A stretch of 64,000 nucleotides of DNA from positions 6,601,974 through 6,665,973 of the forward strand of contig JABAKD010000015.1 of assembly GCA_012845835.1 (NCBI GenBank), read 5' to 3'. The notes below the pieces were generated by a model. The model did not search any database. It was given only the letters and a program-made list of their open reading frames with translations, and was not told where the DNA came from. The stretch is from Undaria pinnatifida (taxonomy: Eukaryota; Sar; Phaeophyceae; Laminariales; Alariaceae). Made by a program: the position numbers and the translations under genes. Shown here piece after piece: positions 37,320 through 63,049 of the stretch (position 1 is the first letter of the stretch; every line of letters starts with the position of its first letter).

Positions 37320-38270
37320 GCCAGTCCGAGTGCAGAGTACAACAGCAGCAGCAGTGCTACTTGCTCTGTACTTTGTACTACTCGTAGCTTTGAACGGGCA
37401 AGACGGCGGCGGGGAGCGGAGCGGGGCGCAGTCCCGGTCTACTCCCCGCCCAGCGAACACACCCGCGTTTTCTTTGTCGAGGGCACACACGCACCCTCTT
37501 CTGCTGGGTAAGTCCGTCTCTCTGACTGCCCGCTTCTCGAGCGGCAGGAAGCACAGTCTGCGTTGCTTGCCGAGGATATCCTGTCCCAGAGTACAGCATT
37601 ACTGCGGTATTGCGTGCTGTACTGTGTGCTGATAGAATTCACCGGCGGCGGAGGGCGGCAGCGCGGGGCGCCCGCCCCGCTCCACTCTCCGCCTAGCGAA
37701 CAAACCCGCGTACTCGTTGTCGAAGGCACACGCGCCCTCTTCGGCTTGATCAGCATGTTTGTCCGTCTTTCTCTGTGCGGTTTCTCGAGCGGCAGGAGGC
37801 GCAGTCGGCGTTGCTTGCCGAGGATATCTTGTGGGACTGTTGTCCCAGAGTACAGCAGCATTCCTGCTGTACTGTTTGCTCTGTACTACTTTAGTCTATA
37901 CATGTGCTCGTAGCTTTCCTTCAACGGTCTCCGACGGCGGCGAGGAGCGCGGCGGGGGGCCCGCCACGCCCCGCTCCCCGCGCATCCGATAAATAAACCC
38001 GCGTATTGTTTACTGACGGCACACACGCACCCTCTTCTGCTTGGCTGCTTGGTCAGCCTGTCTTACTTTGGGAGGCGTTGTTTGTGGAGGATATCCTGTG
38101 GGACTTTTGTACCAGAGTACAGCTGTTCTTCTTGCTCAGTACTGATGTGTACGTACTGTAGCTTTCAGCAGGCAACGACGGCGGCTGGGAGCGGGGCAGG
38201 GCGGGGCGCAGCCCCACCCTGCTTCCCGCCCAGCGGACAAACCCGCGTATCGTGCGGTATGATATGTATT
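37320..38270. repeat. GC-rich tandem satellite, about 260-bp unit, four copies
   Basis: Landmarks repeat in order: cagagtacagc, ctcgtagcttt, ggcggcggggagcgg, ccgcccagcgaacaaacccgcgt, ggcacacacgcaccctcttctgct, ctcgagcggcaggaggcgcag, ccgaggatatcctgtggga. Copies start near 37330, 37605, 37848 and 38115; the last is partial. The RVCSLGGE-like minus frames recur once per unit and reflect the repeat, not a proven protein. Confidence 0.88.
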
Positions 38271-38654
38271 CGTGCCAAGGATGATCTCTGCGACTCCGGT
38301 GTTTTTTTTTTTGCGGGATGAGTCGCACGAACACCACAACCGACTCAGGAGTATAAGGAATAAACTCTCAACCTTAGAAGCGTCACTGGGATCCGCGTGC
38401 AGCGCAACCCCTCTGCTAACCCCTCTACATGCCATGACAAAAGCAATGGTTTTCGGCCAGTACGGATTCTCAACAACCCCCTTCATGATTCCGCCTAATG
38501 TGAAACCTGGACCCCCTAGGGTACGATATAAAGATCCAATATCCACGTTGGACATACGTTGGATACCAGTATTATTTAAAGATACAATTATATCCACGTA
38601 GGGGGGCAGGAAACTGTTTGCCAGACAGACGCAACGCCGACCGCGAGCAAACAT
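38136..38654 (-). CDS. Unrecognised ORF, 172 codons
   Basis: ATG-led minus frame. Its first 120 or so residues (38654-38290) look protein-like (for example SNVDIGSLYRTLGGPGFTLG) and are not repetitive; its end runs into the satellite. The opposite strand is also open for 109 codons over the same DNA, so either or neither may be real. No family recognised. Confidence 0.25.
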   Translation of the reverse strand: MFARGRRCVCLANSFLPPYVDIIVSLNNTGIQRMSNVDIGSLYRTLGGPGFTLGGIMKGVVENPYWPKTIAFVMACRGVSRGVALHADPSDASKVESLFLILLSRLWCSCDSSRKKKNTGVAEIILGTNTYHTARYAGLSAGREAGWGCAPPCPAPSRRRCLLKATVRTHQY

Positions 38655-39370
38655 AACGATAGGGAGAACAGGATAGACCGCGTGCTGCCCTTGCCGATGA
38701 TCTGCCGTCTTGTCATCACGCTGATTCTGAAAGAAAACCCTGCAAAACCTGGCACACAGCAGTAAGTACCTTGCTGTGCTGCGAGTATCATCATATCATG
38801 TGTCATAAAATAGAAAACTGCGCCGGTTGTACATATTTGTCTTATCTACAAGTACGACACAGTACAATACCGCAGCCCTCCAATGAGAGACCGAGATACC
38901 GCATTGGGCTAGATTTCATACTTGAGAAAGGGTGTTTCCTGCACTAAACTTCGTGTGCGACGTAACAGCCTTCATATTTAATATTATAGCTGTGTCGATT
39001 TTTTCCAATTTCCCGCTACAGTACAGTAAATGTTAGGAATATGGTTCGTACTGTGGTAAGTTTCTCGTGGGGTTCTCTTGGGAGGGGGCCGGTGGTGGTG
39101 TTTTTTTGTTGCTCATCCCATCTATTTTGTCTCCGTACTTTTTTCTTTCTCCTTCTCCCTCCCTAAACGTAACTCAGATCCAGTAGGGTCACTGAGCAGG
39201 CTCTTCTCCACCCTCCCCACCACGGTAGGTGCCTTCACGTTTATCGCGAGAAGATTTCATTCAGCTCTTTCTTCCCTCGTCGACTCGCATCGAATTGCGC
39301 CAACCCAAACTGCTAGGCGCTCTGAGCAGGTGATTCTTTTTGTTTTTTTGTTTTCGCAAAGACGCTCAGA
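38655..39370. other. Stretch without recognised gene
   Basis: Low-complexity T- and CT-rich patches near 39090-39160 and 39330-39355. No gene or repeat family recognised. Confidence 0.35.
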
Positions 39371-39373
39371 AGC

Positions 39374-39470
39374 CTAACCCACGTGAGATTCGAACCCCAG
39401 AGCAAACCTTACGCTACTAGTTTACTATAGACGACGGTAGTGGCATTCGACGGTTACCACTAGACCGGGA
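39374..39470 (-). pseudogene. Degenerate tRNA-like sequence with A and B boxes
   Basis: The minus strand has a D-arm-like GGTCTAGTGGTAACC and a T-loop GGTTCGAATC about 70 bases apart. T-stem pairing is poor and no acceptor stem closes, so it is a decayed tRNA or SINE promoter. Confidence 0.4.
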
Positions 39471-39879
39471 GATCGGTATCATTCGAGGACGTACCCCAGC
39501 ATCGACGGTAATGATGGTGGTCGACTAACTGACGCCCACCGCACGCAAAATCTGGAAGCTGCTAGCGAATATTATTGCTGCAGGCGATACGTCAAAGTTA
39601 CCGTTGCTGACACTCAGGTCATCGCGATCGACAACAAGCGCTCCTGCATCAACGGTAGTAAGATGAGCAAGCAAGTCTGCTGCCGCGTGACCGAAGACGT
39701 AATACTTGTCCGACTACGACAGCTTGACGAAAATATTAAGAGAAAACAGATGTGCTACAGACCCAAATGCAAACGATAGCACGGTATGGGTCGCACTGTG
39801 TGTCGTATTAGATGGCAATATGCTGTATATAAAACGTTGATGACTGAAACACAGCAACCAAAAGTGAATTCGCGGATAA

Positions 39880-40136
39880 GACGCGTGCTACGATCGAGGT
39901 GGACCACTTTTTTTCTTCAAGGTTCCTCAAATCGGGAGCTCACGACCTCTCCCAAAAACTGATTTTGGACAAAGATAAAGCTACTACGACTCGTACCGGA
40001 TGACAACCCCCACACGGACTACAGTAGGTACACAACGAGTCAAGCCAAAAAAAATCATCTATTTTCGACGATTTTGGGTTGAGGAGCCCGTCATTCAGAA
40101 ACTTTTCAAACGAAAAGTGCTGCCTCCACCGTATCA
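39880..40136 (+). mobile_element. TIR element family member 4
   Basis: Starts acgcgtgctacgatcgaggt and ends gtgctgcctccaccgtatca, with the core ttttcgacgattttgggttg then aggagcccgtcattcagaaa. Noncoding, about 257 bp. Confidence 0.88.
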
Positions 40137-40870
40137 CGGGTCATATACCAATATATCGGGGAGCCAAAAATATGTTTGGACTATAACAGATCGATAACCA
40201 CTTGGTACTGTTTTGCTTCCTTCCGACCCATGAAAAACACGACGGTGCTTCACTGAGAGGCCTGACTATGGGGTGACACTGCTGAGCGCCATTGCGGCGT
40301 TGAGAGGCATGCGGACACGAATATGTGGTAAACTTGACGGAGTGGAGTTGATAGGCGTACGATGGGCTATGGGGTTCCCTGTATCACCATAGAGGGGGTT
40401 CTCTGTCTTCATTTGTGTGGCCCACTATGATCGGCGATCGTCAAGCGAGCGTGCCAGCAGATAATATTCCCATAATCCCTTCTCCACAACGTCAATATAT
40501 CGAACGTCACCATCAAGAAGGTCCAACGTAAACGTCACGTCCGCCAAGCGTCGCCTTCAAGCTTCTCGGCTTAGCATAAACCGAAACCGTCGGTAGGCCA
40601 GCGCACGACGCGGCACATGACATCACAGTCGCATGTGTGACAGACTTGAGTGTGCCGAAAATTCGCGTCGAAAATTAATCTCATTCGTGTCTTTTGCACC
40701 GCCACCCCGTTCCCACGGTATCCGCCAGAACTGTTACGAGTTGCCCCATCTCCACGGATCGTCACCCCGCCCCCCCGCCAAAGCCAGCTGCCCCGAAATT
40801 ACGCCTTCCAGACAACGCTTCAAGCCGGAAGCAAACAAAGGCACCAGACACAAGTGGCGCGCTTCCACCC
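40137..40870. other. Stretch without recognised gene
   Basis: Overlapping open frames of 140-190 codons on both strands at 40633-41208 show no domain, and none is preferred. Otherwise nothing recognisable. Confidence 0.35.
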
Positions 40871-40874
40871 ACAA

Positions 40875-40968
40875 CATACGTTCGCAAAAACACGTTTGGC
40901 GTTCACAAACAAACGTAACAACTTTCAGTCGCAAACACACGTTTGCGGCCGTAAACAAACGTTCGAGC
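40875..40968. repeat. Cluster of CAAACGT / ACGTTTG words
   Basis: Within 94 bases ACGTTCG, ACGTTTG and AAACAAACGT words occur at least six times in both orientations. It lies about 340 bases beyond the ATP1 stop codon. Confidence 0.6.
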
Positions 40969-41304
40969 GTGCAGCAGTATTTCCCCCGTCTCTCTCCAAA
41001 CGCCTTGACACAGATATTATGCGGACGGATAAAAAAAGGTCTCAACAAAGTGCTGCAAAATCCCGAGCGCGAAAAAAATGTCACTCGTCGAGCCGAAACA
41101 TCATCCACCGCTACACCATCGCCTCGCTTGTTTCTATTGCAGAGCGCATGCAGAACCTTGTCCACCGTACGGACAGGAGGGTCACTTTTCTGTAGTCCCG
41201 CCTTTTAGGTCTGCCTTACCACCCCTCCCCCTCTATAGCTCGGCCTGCGGGGTTTCAATCAAACCCGTGCTATCTGCGTGTTGGTAAGGTGCCCGCATGC
41301 GCTT

Positions 41305-55532
<14,228 letters not shown>

Positions 55533-55954
55533 CCTTCCTCCCAGGCAATACGCTTGCTTGTGACGGTCTAATGTGACGCCAAGCACTGCGAATAAAAACG
55601 AAGGCTCTCCTTGTGGCTTCTTTCCTCTCCGCCCATCCAAACAAAAACGCCTGCCAAGGTGTACAAATTTTTATATCGGAAAAACAGGGACGACGGACGA
55701 CGGGGGTGCACGAGAACATCAGTGTTCTTGTCCAGCTAGGGCGTGAGTTGCGCTAGCCTGTGACACTCAGCAGTTGGTTTGAAGGACTTATTGGTTTAGA
55801 GTGACCTGTGCCTGGCACGGTGCTACGGGGGAGAGGGTTTCGAGCCCTGAGCCACGAGCAACGACAGAGCGCTCCACGCGCACAAAGAAATCGATATTTG
55901 TTTTTTTGCGGAGTTCTGTGGCAGGACTTGGGGATCAACTGCTGCCTAATCACC
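55533..55954. promoter_or_regulatory. Shared divergent promoter of ATP1 (-) and ERD2 (+)
   Basis: 422 bases between the two start codons, transcribed away from each other. On the minus strand TATAAAA (55675-55669) lies 137 bases before the ATP1 ATG and could be its TATA box. No comparable box was seen for ERD2. Confidence 0.7.
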
Positions 55955-56045
55955 ATGAACATCTTTCGATTGCTCGGCGACATGTCGCACACAGCGAGCA
56001 TCCTGTTCCTCCTGCTGAAGCTACGAGCCTCAAAGAGTGCCGCAG
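55955..56045 (+). CDS. ERD2: ER lumen protein-retaining (KDEL) receptor, exon 1
   Basis: ATG in CACCATGA is followed by MNIFRLLGDMSHTASILFLL then LKLRASKSAAG, the highly conserved N-terminus and first membrane helix of KDEL receptors, which return escaped ER proteins from the Golgi. It ends in phase 1 at G with donor GTAAGG. The second exon should begin with the I-S-x-K-T-Q block and RYLDLF; none was found between 56046 and 64000, so the rest lies beyond the window, is separated by a very long intron, or the gene is truncated. Confidence 0.88.
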
Positions 56046-56161
56046 GTAAGGAGCCCGTGCTTTGTTCAATTGGCTGCTTGTGGTGGCAGTGGGTCGGCAG
56101 AGAGATGCGGCGTTTTCTTGTTCTTCGAGAGGATGCGATGCGGTTTTGGTGAAGGTCTCCA

Positions 56162-56318
56162 TATAGTGCTGGTTATTTCGTACCTACTTTTGTTATAGTG
56201 CCGGTGAAATTGCCTGTCACAACTGGAAGATACTACACCATAGGTTTTATCCTCTCTGTAGTAGTGCCGGTATCTGTTGTACTGCCGATGTTGTTGGCTG
56301 GCATATACCAGCACTATA
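56162..56318. mobile_element. 157-bp element with perfect 12-bp inverted ends
   Basis: TATAGTGCTGGT at 56162-56173 and ACCAGCACTATA at 56307-56318. Internal tagtgccggt words repeat the theme. ggctggcatatacc near the right end matches the 13818 element. It lies in the presumed first ERD2 intron. Confidence 0.75.
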
Positions 56319-57027
56319 AGGAGATCGCGACTCAGTGTTCTTTGAGGGCGCGAAATGTGGCACCCGGACTCAAGCGGCTGAATAGGGCGAAGGGTGGGCG
56401 GTGGGAGGGCGATGCTCAGGAGGTTCAGTCTTGGCTGCGGGAGAGCGGTATGACCTGCTCGCACTTTGCATCCCCGCGGGTGCTTTTCTTTTCGGAAATG
56501 GTGAACGTCCGATTCGAACTCACGTCTTTCTTCTCGTTACGTCACACTCGCGTAGTCGTCGTGTACCAGGAATGTCCCATGTTTGACTGCTGTGTCGTAG
56601 TCCTGGCAGGTGAAGGCGTAAACGTAATTCCTGGTGCACAAATACCAGGTACAGCAACAGCAATAGCAGTTGCAGCAGTATATAGCAGTCGTAGCTGAGG
56701 GTGTCGTGTCTGGTATCGCTCCTGGTCTACTTTCGACGGTAGAATGTTGGAGCTGCTGCTGATGCTGATGCAGACAGAGATTTAGCCATGGAGAACTGCT
56801 GTAAGACTTGCTGATACCTGGTGCTCTTTCTTTTCCTTTTCATTTTTCTTCAATTACATTTGTATTACCATCACTTTTACTCTTCAACTCGTCGGAGGGG
56901 TTTGACCTCAGCGACCTTCTGGACAGGCCGTGGTCACCGGCGTCTTCCCTTCCCCCCGGTGCTTGCTTTCAGTGCTATCGCGAATAGGGTTCAGCATTCC
57001 CACTTTTTAGGTGTTCATGCTCTTGTG
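56319..57027. other. Stretch without recognised gene (ERD2 intron or intergenic)
   Basis: An open frame continues to 56698 from inside the 56162 element but has no recognised domain. A CAG/GCA-rich patch lies near 56650-56690. Confidence 0.35.
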
Positions 57028-57455
57028 GATACCAAGTCCCCTTCCCCTAGATAGCACCGCCTCATTACACACGAATTCAAGGTCGCCGAGGCCCCCCAGA
57101 CACCGTTCCGTGCTGACCCGAGATACCGACTCACCTTGGTGTGTCCTCCACACCACACACGAAACAAGAGAGAACCCGTCAGGGGCACCGGCCTCATTGG
57201 CGTCGTCGGCAGAACATCTCCGAAGAGTTGTCCTGTTACAGTACCCCAAGTCGAAAATTTTCATTTAGACGAGCAGCTGCACGCCTCGAAAAAAGAGGGG
57301 TGATATGGACACCAGGTCCCCTTCCCCTATAGATACTACCGCCTCATTTCACACAAGCTCGAGGTCACCAAGCCCTCCCCAGACTCCGTTCCGTGCTGAC
57401 CCGAGGTTCCGACGCACGTCGGTGTATCCTCTACACCACACCACACAAGAACATT
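57028..57455. repeat. Direct duplication of about 150 bp
   Basis: 57028-57178 and 57310-57455 share ccccttcccctagata, caccgcctcatt.cacac, ccgttccgtgctgacccgag and cctc.acaccacac in the same order, with about 20 percent divergence. Confidence 0.85.
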
Positions 57456-57544
57456 CCTAGGGCACCGCCCACAGCTCGCCGATTTGCATCGAATTGCAAC
57501 AACCCACGCTTTCGCGCTTTCTGCCTGTCGATTTGTAAGACAGA

Positions 57545-57610
57545 GTCCCTTATGAGATTCGAACCACGACCTCGACGTCACTAGTCACGCGGCTTACTAT
57601 TGGACCGCCG
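57545..57610 (-). pseudogene. Degenerate tRNA-like sequence
   Basis: The minus strand has GGCGGTCCAATAGTAAGCC (D-arm-like) and GGTTCGAATCTCAT (T loop). T-stem pairing fails and no acceptor stem closes. It resembles the sequence at 39374 and is likely a SINE promoter remnant. Confidence 0.4.
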
Positions 57611-58009
57611 GAGATGCCGACCATTTACTACTGCCGTACCGCTCTCGGTAAGGTTCGTGCCATCTTCGATTTGCGCAAACGCAACGGAGGAAATCAGCAC
57701 GAGCCTCGTGTATAGCAGCGGAGAGGGCGCAAGCCGTCCAGGTGACACCTACTTCCCGTACCCGAACGGCAGTAATCCGCTGCTATATTACACGCTCTTA
57801 TACTCGTCCGAAAAATGGCAGCAAAATTGGATGCTGTCGGCAAAAGGCACCCGCTTGTACCTATAGCAGCAGTAGCTTGTGGTGTATCTGGTACCTGGTA
57901 TGTCCTAGATCCCGCCCGGTTTATATTTTCCCGCCACTCGTAAGAGTATGCCCCCTGGTCTACGAGTGTCATAGAATACAGCATTTAGTACCTGTACGAT
58001 TATTCTCTA

Positions 58010-58545
58010 GAGATGTTACCCGCCGACTACCCGTGGGTACCCGCCAATTCTTGGGGGGTTACTCGCGGGTATTTGGGTCCGGACTAGGATACCCGGGCAC
58101 CCGATATTTCCCGGGTACCCGATATTTTACCATAGAAACCCCGGGGATGAAAAACTATAATCCCCTCAATCACGTTCCCCTGGGCGGTATTTCGTTTTTT
58201 GCGGACCATCAATATTCGAAGTTGGGGTCAAGTCAACAGAGCTTTGGGGAACTCTGCGCCTTTGGCTGCTGGACTGTTGCGGTTTCGTACATCAAAGCTA
58301 CAGCAGTACGTAGGCGGGATACCTCGTGTGATGTTATGAAAAGGGGTTCATGGGAATATTGTACGAAATAGTGCCCAGGGGACGTGATTTAGGCACTTGC
58401 AAGTTTAAGTATACACCCCCGGGTTTTCCAGGGTACCAGGTATGTGTTATCGATTATCCGGGGGGGAAATACCCGACGGGTACGAAGTGCTACTCATACC
58501 CGTACCCCTGATGAGTATTGGCAGACCGAGAAATACTCGCGAGTA
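58010..58545. repeat. ACCCG-rich inverted region
   Basis: The left part (58017-58130) and right part (58440-58545) are rich in gggtaccc, actcgcgggtat and their complements, in opposite orientation, around about 300 bases of other sequence. This looks like an old element with long imperfect inverted ends. Confidence 0.5.
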
Positions 58546-58699
58546 CGCGGTTAATTGTCAAAGGGGTACCATAACACCTTGCAGTTTTGTCTCTAATTAT
58601 AGCCAAAATGGTGTGGATGTAATCACGTCTCGCACCCCCGCCCGGTGGGATGCTACTGGAAATGTGGGCTGCGCACTGGCGCACAGAGAGTATAATAGC

Positions 58700-59600
58700 A
58701 CCATGAACTCGGAGGTTCCAATGGGCGACTCATGGGCAACCCATCAGCTAACACCACAAAGTCATGGGCGACCCGCCGGTCAACGGCTAACTCACGGGTG
58801 ACCCACAGATGACCTCGGATGACGTACGCACGATCCACGGGTGACCCATGGGCGACTCGCCCTTGATCCATGGGTTACCTATTGGCTACCACCACAAGGT
58901 CATGACGACCTACGGCCGACCCATGGGCGACCCACGGGTGTCCCATAGACTACCGATGTTCTAATGCCGTATACTCGTGGGCGAGCCATAGGCGACCCTT
59001 GAACTCATGGGTGACACATGGCTTACCCATGGGCGACCCACGCGTGAGCTACGCAGTATGACAAACTCATGGGCGACCCATAAACGAGCCGTAGGCTACT
59101 ACTATGAAGCCCTGGATGACCCACGGGTGGTCCATGGGTGATCCACAGGCGACCCGCGGGCGACCTACGAGTCACTCACGGATGTCAGGGTGACCAATGG
59201 GCGACCCACGGGCTAGCCATAAGTAACCCGTGGGCTCTCAGGTTGTCTGCTGCATCTACTGCTACTCATGGACAACGCGTGCGCAATCGATCGTTGAAAC
59301 ATGGGCTACACATGGACTACTTACCACAAACTCATGAGCGACCCGTGGGCCACCCGTGGGCTACTATGATGAACACTTGGGAAACCCACGGGTGACCCAT
59401 CGATGCCAAGGGTATCCTTTGAACGACGCACGGGCGACCCACGAGTAACCCACGGGTGACTCACGAGCGACTTGCGGGTGATTCATGGGCGATTCACGGA
59501 TGACTCATGGGCGACCCACGGATGACTCATGGGCGACCCACGGATGACTCATGGGCGACCCACGGTTGACCCATGGGCTACTCATGAGCTAGTACCATAA
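58700..59600. repeat. Minisatellite, about 22-bp unit
   Basis: Degenerate array of gactcatgggcgacccacgg-at. The end at 59485-59580 holds four nearly perfect 22-bp units; the left part is diverged and interrupted. Confidence 0.92.
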
Positions 59601-60704
59601 ACTCATGCTTGCTAGCTACTGATTTGCTATCTACTGATCGGTTGCCAGTAGAATTGGTTTTCCGCTAGTCCAAGAAACACGCCATGTTACATGACGGAAC
59701 ATCGTGAAACGATTTACGAGGAGAGAGGGGAGAAATAACACGAATATAAGATCGTGTCATCATCGCCCAAGTTCCGTGCCAGTCTGATCATGTCGTAAAT
59801 AAATACCAAGGACTTTTGGTGCGCCGCGAAAAACGCAAGCTCGCTTATATTCTTGATCAGACCTTTTTTTTTTCTTACCATGTTTTTGTCTCGTTATGTG
59901 TCGATTCCAACAACGACGAGCAGCATTGAGCCCCGATTGTGATGGGAAAATGAGGCGACAACGCGAAGGTTTTGGGCTCCGGCGGCGCTTCCAGTGCCAC
60001 CCCCGTACCAGCCAGGGGGCGGCGATTGGCCTCCCTTCGCTCGATGTGACCGAGACAAGTTCCCTTCGACGCAGTCAGTATACCCTGGTATTGATTTTTA
60101 GTGACTGAGGCTGCCAGTCCGCGACCGTAGTTTTGCGTATGTATGTGTGTCACGCGGAGCTCTACTGATATGCTCCGTCCACCTGTGAGTTGCTCCACAG
60201 GGTCATTCCTATCCAACGCAAATAATCGCGATTCGTGAAATTTGGAGCTTGGCGCTATTATCGCTTGTTCTAGAAGTATATACTGGTACCTAACATTTAT
60301 GTTACCTACTGTCGTATATACCCGGTACGGTTTTTTGTCATAAATCGTGACATAAACCTTTATCGAGCTGTTGAAAACTTTTCGTTGTCACGTTTCATTG
60401 CAATATCACGATTCGCCAAATGCCACGTCTTTGTGTCATACGTGACATTTTTTTTGTCATTATGATTCGTCGCGTTTTTGTTCATTAGGAACTGTAACCT
60501 TCCGTCAGCAATGTGGGGTTTGGCGGAGGCGTTTTGGAATTCGGAAAAAAACGGGGATATTGGATAGACGAGACGATAGTCAATGGTCAGACCGTCGAGC
60601 CACGAGACCACCCGCTGTCCTGGTCATAGACGGTTGTGGTCGCACCGGCGTGACCTCCTAGCACAGGGGCCGACAGCGTGCCCATCAAAATTGACGACTT
60701 TCCC
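59601..60704. other. Stretch without recognised gene
   Basis: Two similar words, cgattcgtgaaatttgg (60230) and cgattcgccaaatgcc (60411), suggest an old duplication. A minus frame of 113 codons (60216-59875) has no recognised domain. Confidence 0.35.
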
Positions 60705-61070
60705 ATGGCGGACGGCATGCCGGGAGGGGGAGAGGAACACGCCAATCTCGAAGGAGCTGAGGTCATTGATGTGGGAGGTGGGCTCGGGGGTGACCAGGCC
60801 CTACCTCCCCCCGACGGCATCCTGCCGGCAGGAGGAAACGGCCAAGGCGGAGGGGCGGTCGCGAATGCCCCTGAAGCCCTAGCCTTAATGGCCCTGCTGC
60901 AGCAGGTACTAGCGACCCAACAGGCGATCGTGGGACGTCTGGCCTGCGTGGAAAACAACCAGGCCCAGCCGCTGCAGCAGCAGCAGCAGCGACAGGAGGT
61001 TGCCGCCCAGCCCCCGGGTGGTGCACCCCTGCGAGGGTTGATGGCCCCATGGGCGGGAGGGGCGATGTGA
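60705..61070 (+). CDS. Hypothetical ORF, 121 residues, Gly/Pro- and Gln-rich
   Basis: ATG at 60705 starts a frame with an acidic, Gly-rich N-terminus, a helical stretch EALALMALLQQVLATQQAIV and a CAG-encoded Gln tract. Short helical segments before Q-rich tails occur in retroelement gag proteins, so a gag fragment is possible. It could also be a single-exon fragment of a host gene. Confidence 0.35.
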   Translation: MADGMPGGGEEHANLEGAEVIDVGGGLGGDQALPPPDGILPAGGNGQGGGAVANAPEALALMALLQQVLATQQAIVGRLACVENNQAQPLQQQQQRQEVAAQPPGGAPLRGLMAPWAGGAM

Positions 61071-62155
61071 GGACAGCACCCCCCCGCGCCGCAAGACGCC
61101 CTCCAGCAAGCTGCGGTTACTCAGTTAGGAATGACCCCCCACTTCTAAGTACCTGTACGTGTGTGATGTGTACAAGGCGCTTCGCCCCGCGGGTGCCATG
61201 CGCTCGCTACGCTATGTAAAGTAGAACAAACTATTAAAGTGGAGAAAAAACAAAGAGAAACACCTACGATTACCATACACACGGTAGAGCAGTATAGTGG
61301 AAACTACAGCAGTAATAAATTTATAAAATAGATAAGTTGTCAGATCTAGATCAAAATTCCCCACCTTGAGTAAAAATACCAACACTAACCATTACACTGG
61401 AGAACAACAAAACATATAGACTATATATATTTAATGAATAGGACCCCCCTCCCAATAAAAAAGTCACCCACACAGTATATTACAAGTGCCAACAACGCAG
61501 CTTGTAAAGATGAGTATTGACCCGAAATTCGTCGAACTCACAGCTGACGTCCTGAAAATGTTTTTGTAAAATGTGAAACTGACAGAGGTCCATGCCGTCC
61601 ATGACAGGGTGCAACCGAAGAAGCAAGTGCAAAATAAACGTGTAGTCTACGAAGGTGTCGTATGATATGTGTATGTAACGTTTATTTTTGCTTTTTCTGG
61701 CTCGCTGTTTTCCGGCGGCCAAAGATTTTTCTCACGTGTTTGGCTGTGGGGCAAGCGTGTCGCCCATCGGTACAATACGACGCATGTCTCGATCCCGGCC
61801 GAGCTCGCTGGCTCTTTTTTTCAAGGGGTGTCGTTCGACCTCACTGCTCAAGCCGAGCATATGTATGGAAAACCCCACATTTTAAAAAAATAACCCGGTC
61901 CCCTCTCGCATTTTTGTATTCGCTCCGCTTTCCCGCTCGCCGTACAACATATTCAGTGCAATTGTTTTAGCTTCTCTGCTGTCTGCTACGACGCAACAGC
62001 AGTGCGCTTTCGTGACAGCTATGGACGATGCTTGTATGCGTGTGCGCTTCTGTACATGTGTGGTTGGAGTATGTGCTGTCACAGGCACACGAACTGATCA
62101 ATAAGAACGGTGTGTGCTTTTCGCTGTAGCAGCGCGGCCTAGCAGCCTCAAACGC
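61071..62155. other. Stretch without recognised gene
   Basis: AT-rich from about 61220 to 61500. Plus frames of 65-102 codons overlap at 61662-61970 without a recognised domain. Confidence 0.35.
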
Positions 62156-62157
62156 AT

Positions 62158-62230
62158 TATACAGCAGTACAGCAGCAGCAGTACAGCAGCAGCAGTACAG
62201 CAGCAGCAATACAGCAGCAGCAGTACAATG
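62158..62230. repeat. (CAG)n/(TACAGCAGCAG)n microsatellite
   Basis: Four or five repeats of tacagcagcagcag-like units. Confidence 0.93.
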
Positions 62231-62430
62231 GCAGCCGCGCTCCAAGCTCTCGCCTTTGTGCCAGTGGTCACGATGTATGTGCGTGTGCCGTGGTGCACAG
62301 CAGCAGGAGATCGAACCACGGCAACATTAACGCGTCCAACGCAACAGTCGAACGCGCATCGTCGGGCCTCATCCCAGGTATACGAAGCACACAGCAGCAG
62401 CAAAATCAGTAATGTAGTTCAAACCTGTGC

Positions 62431-62492
62431 ATATCATTGGAACGCCTGTGTGTCATTGGAACGCCTGTGTGTCATTGGAACGCCTGTGTTTC
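62431..62492. repeat. Tandem 19-bp repeat, three units
   Basis: cattggaacgcctgtgtgt repeats three times, almost perfectly. Confidence 0.95.
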
Positions 62493-63049
62493 CCCCTTTC
62501 GCCTTGGGACGCCCCCGCGATATCAGGTCAACCCCATCCCGAGAGAACCTTCTTTTTATTTTTCTTCTTGTATCCTCAGTCGGTTGGGGAAAAAAAAATA
62601 GCGTTAGCTCACCACACTTCCACGTATTTTCATACGCGTCGTGTGTCGATTTAGCTCAATGGCATTCGCAATCCAGCTGGTATGCTGGCGTGTCCTTCGG
62701 TTCCCACTAAAGCGATAGCGCGAGCTGTCCCTACCGGCGGCCCCCGTTACTACTCCGGCAGCGCAAGCTGCCGTTGTATACGGATGCGTAAGTATGTCAA
62801 CCCGGCCTGGCCCCTGAGGGTCAGGTGCGGTGGGGATAGCAACCCGGAACGGCAGCGTTCCGGAACCTTGTATGGCATATACATGCAAAATACGTGGGCA
62901 CGTACGAATCACGTATTATATTCCTACAAACTTTTTGTACTCGAATAGTACCAGAAAATTGGGTAAAACGCCCACATAATTATAAAATTAAAATACACTC
63001 CAGCTGTGAAATCGATTTTTTTTTCCTTTTTTTTCTTGTCGAAACTCAT

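Noticed and set aside
40633-41208. Overlapping ORFs of 191 and 181 codons
   Set aside because: Two plus frames and one minus frame are open at once with no domain; none is favoured.
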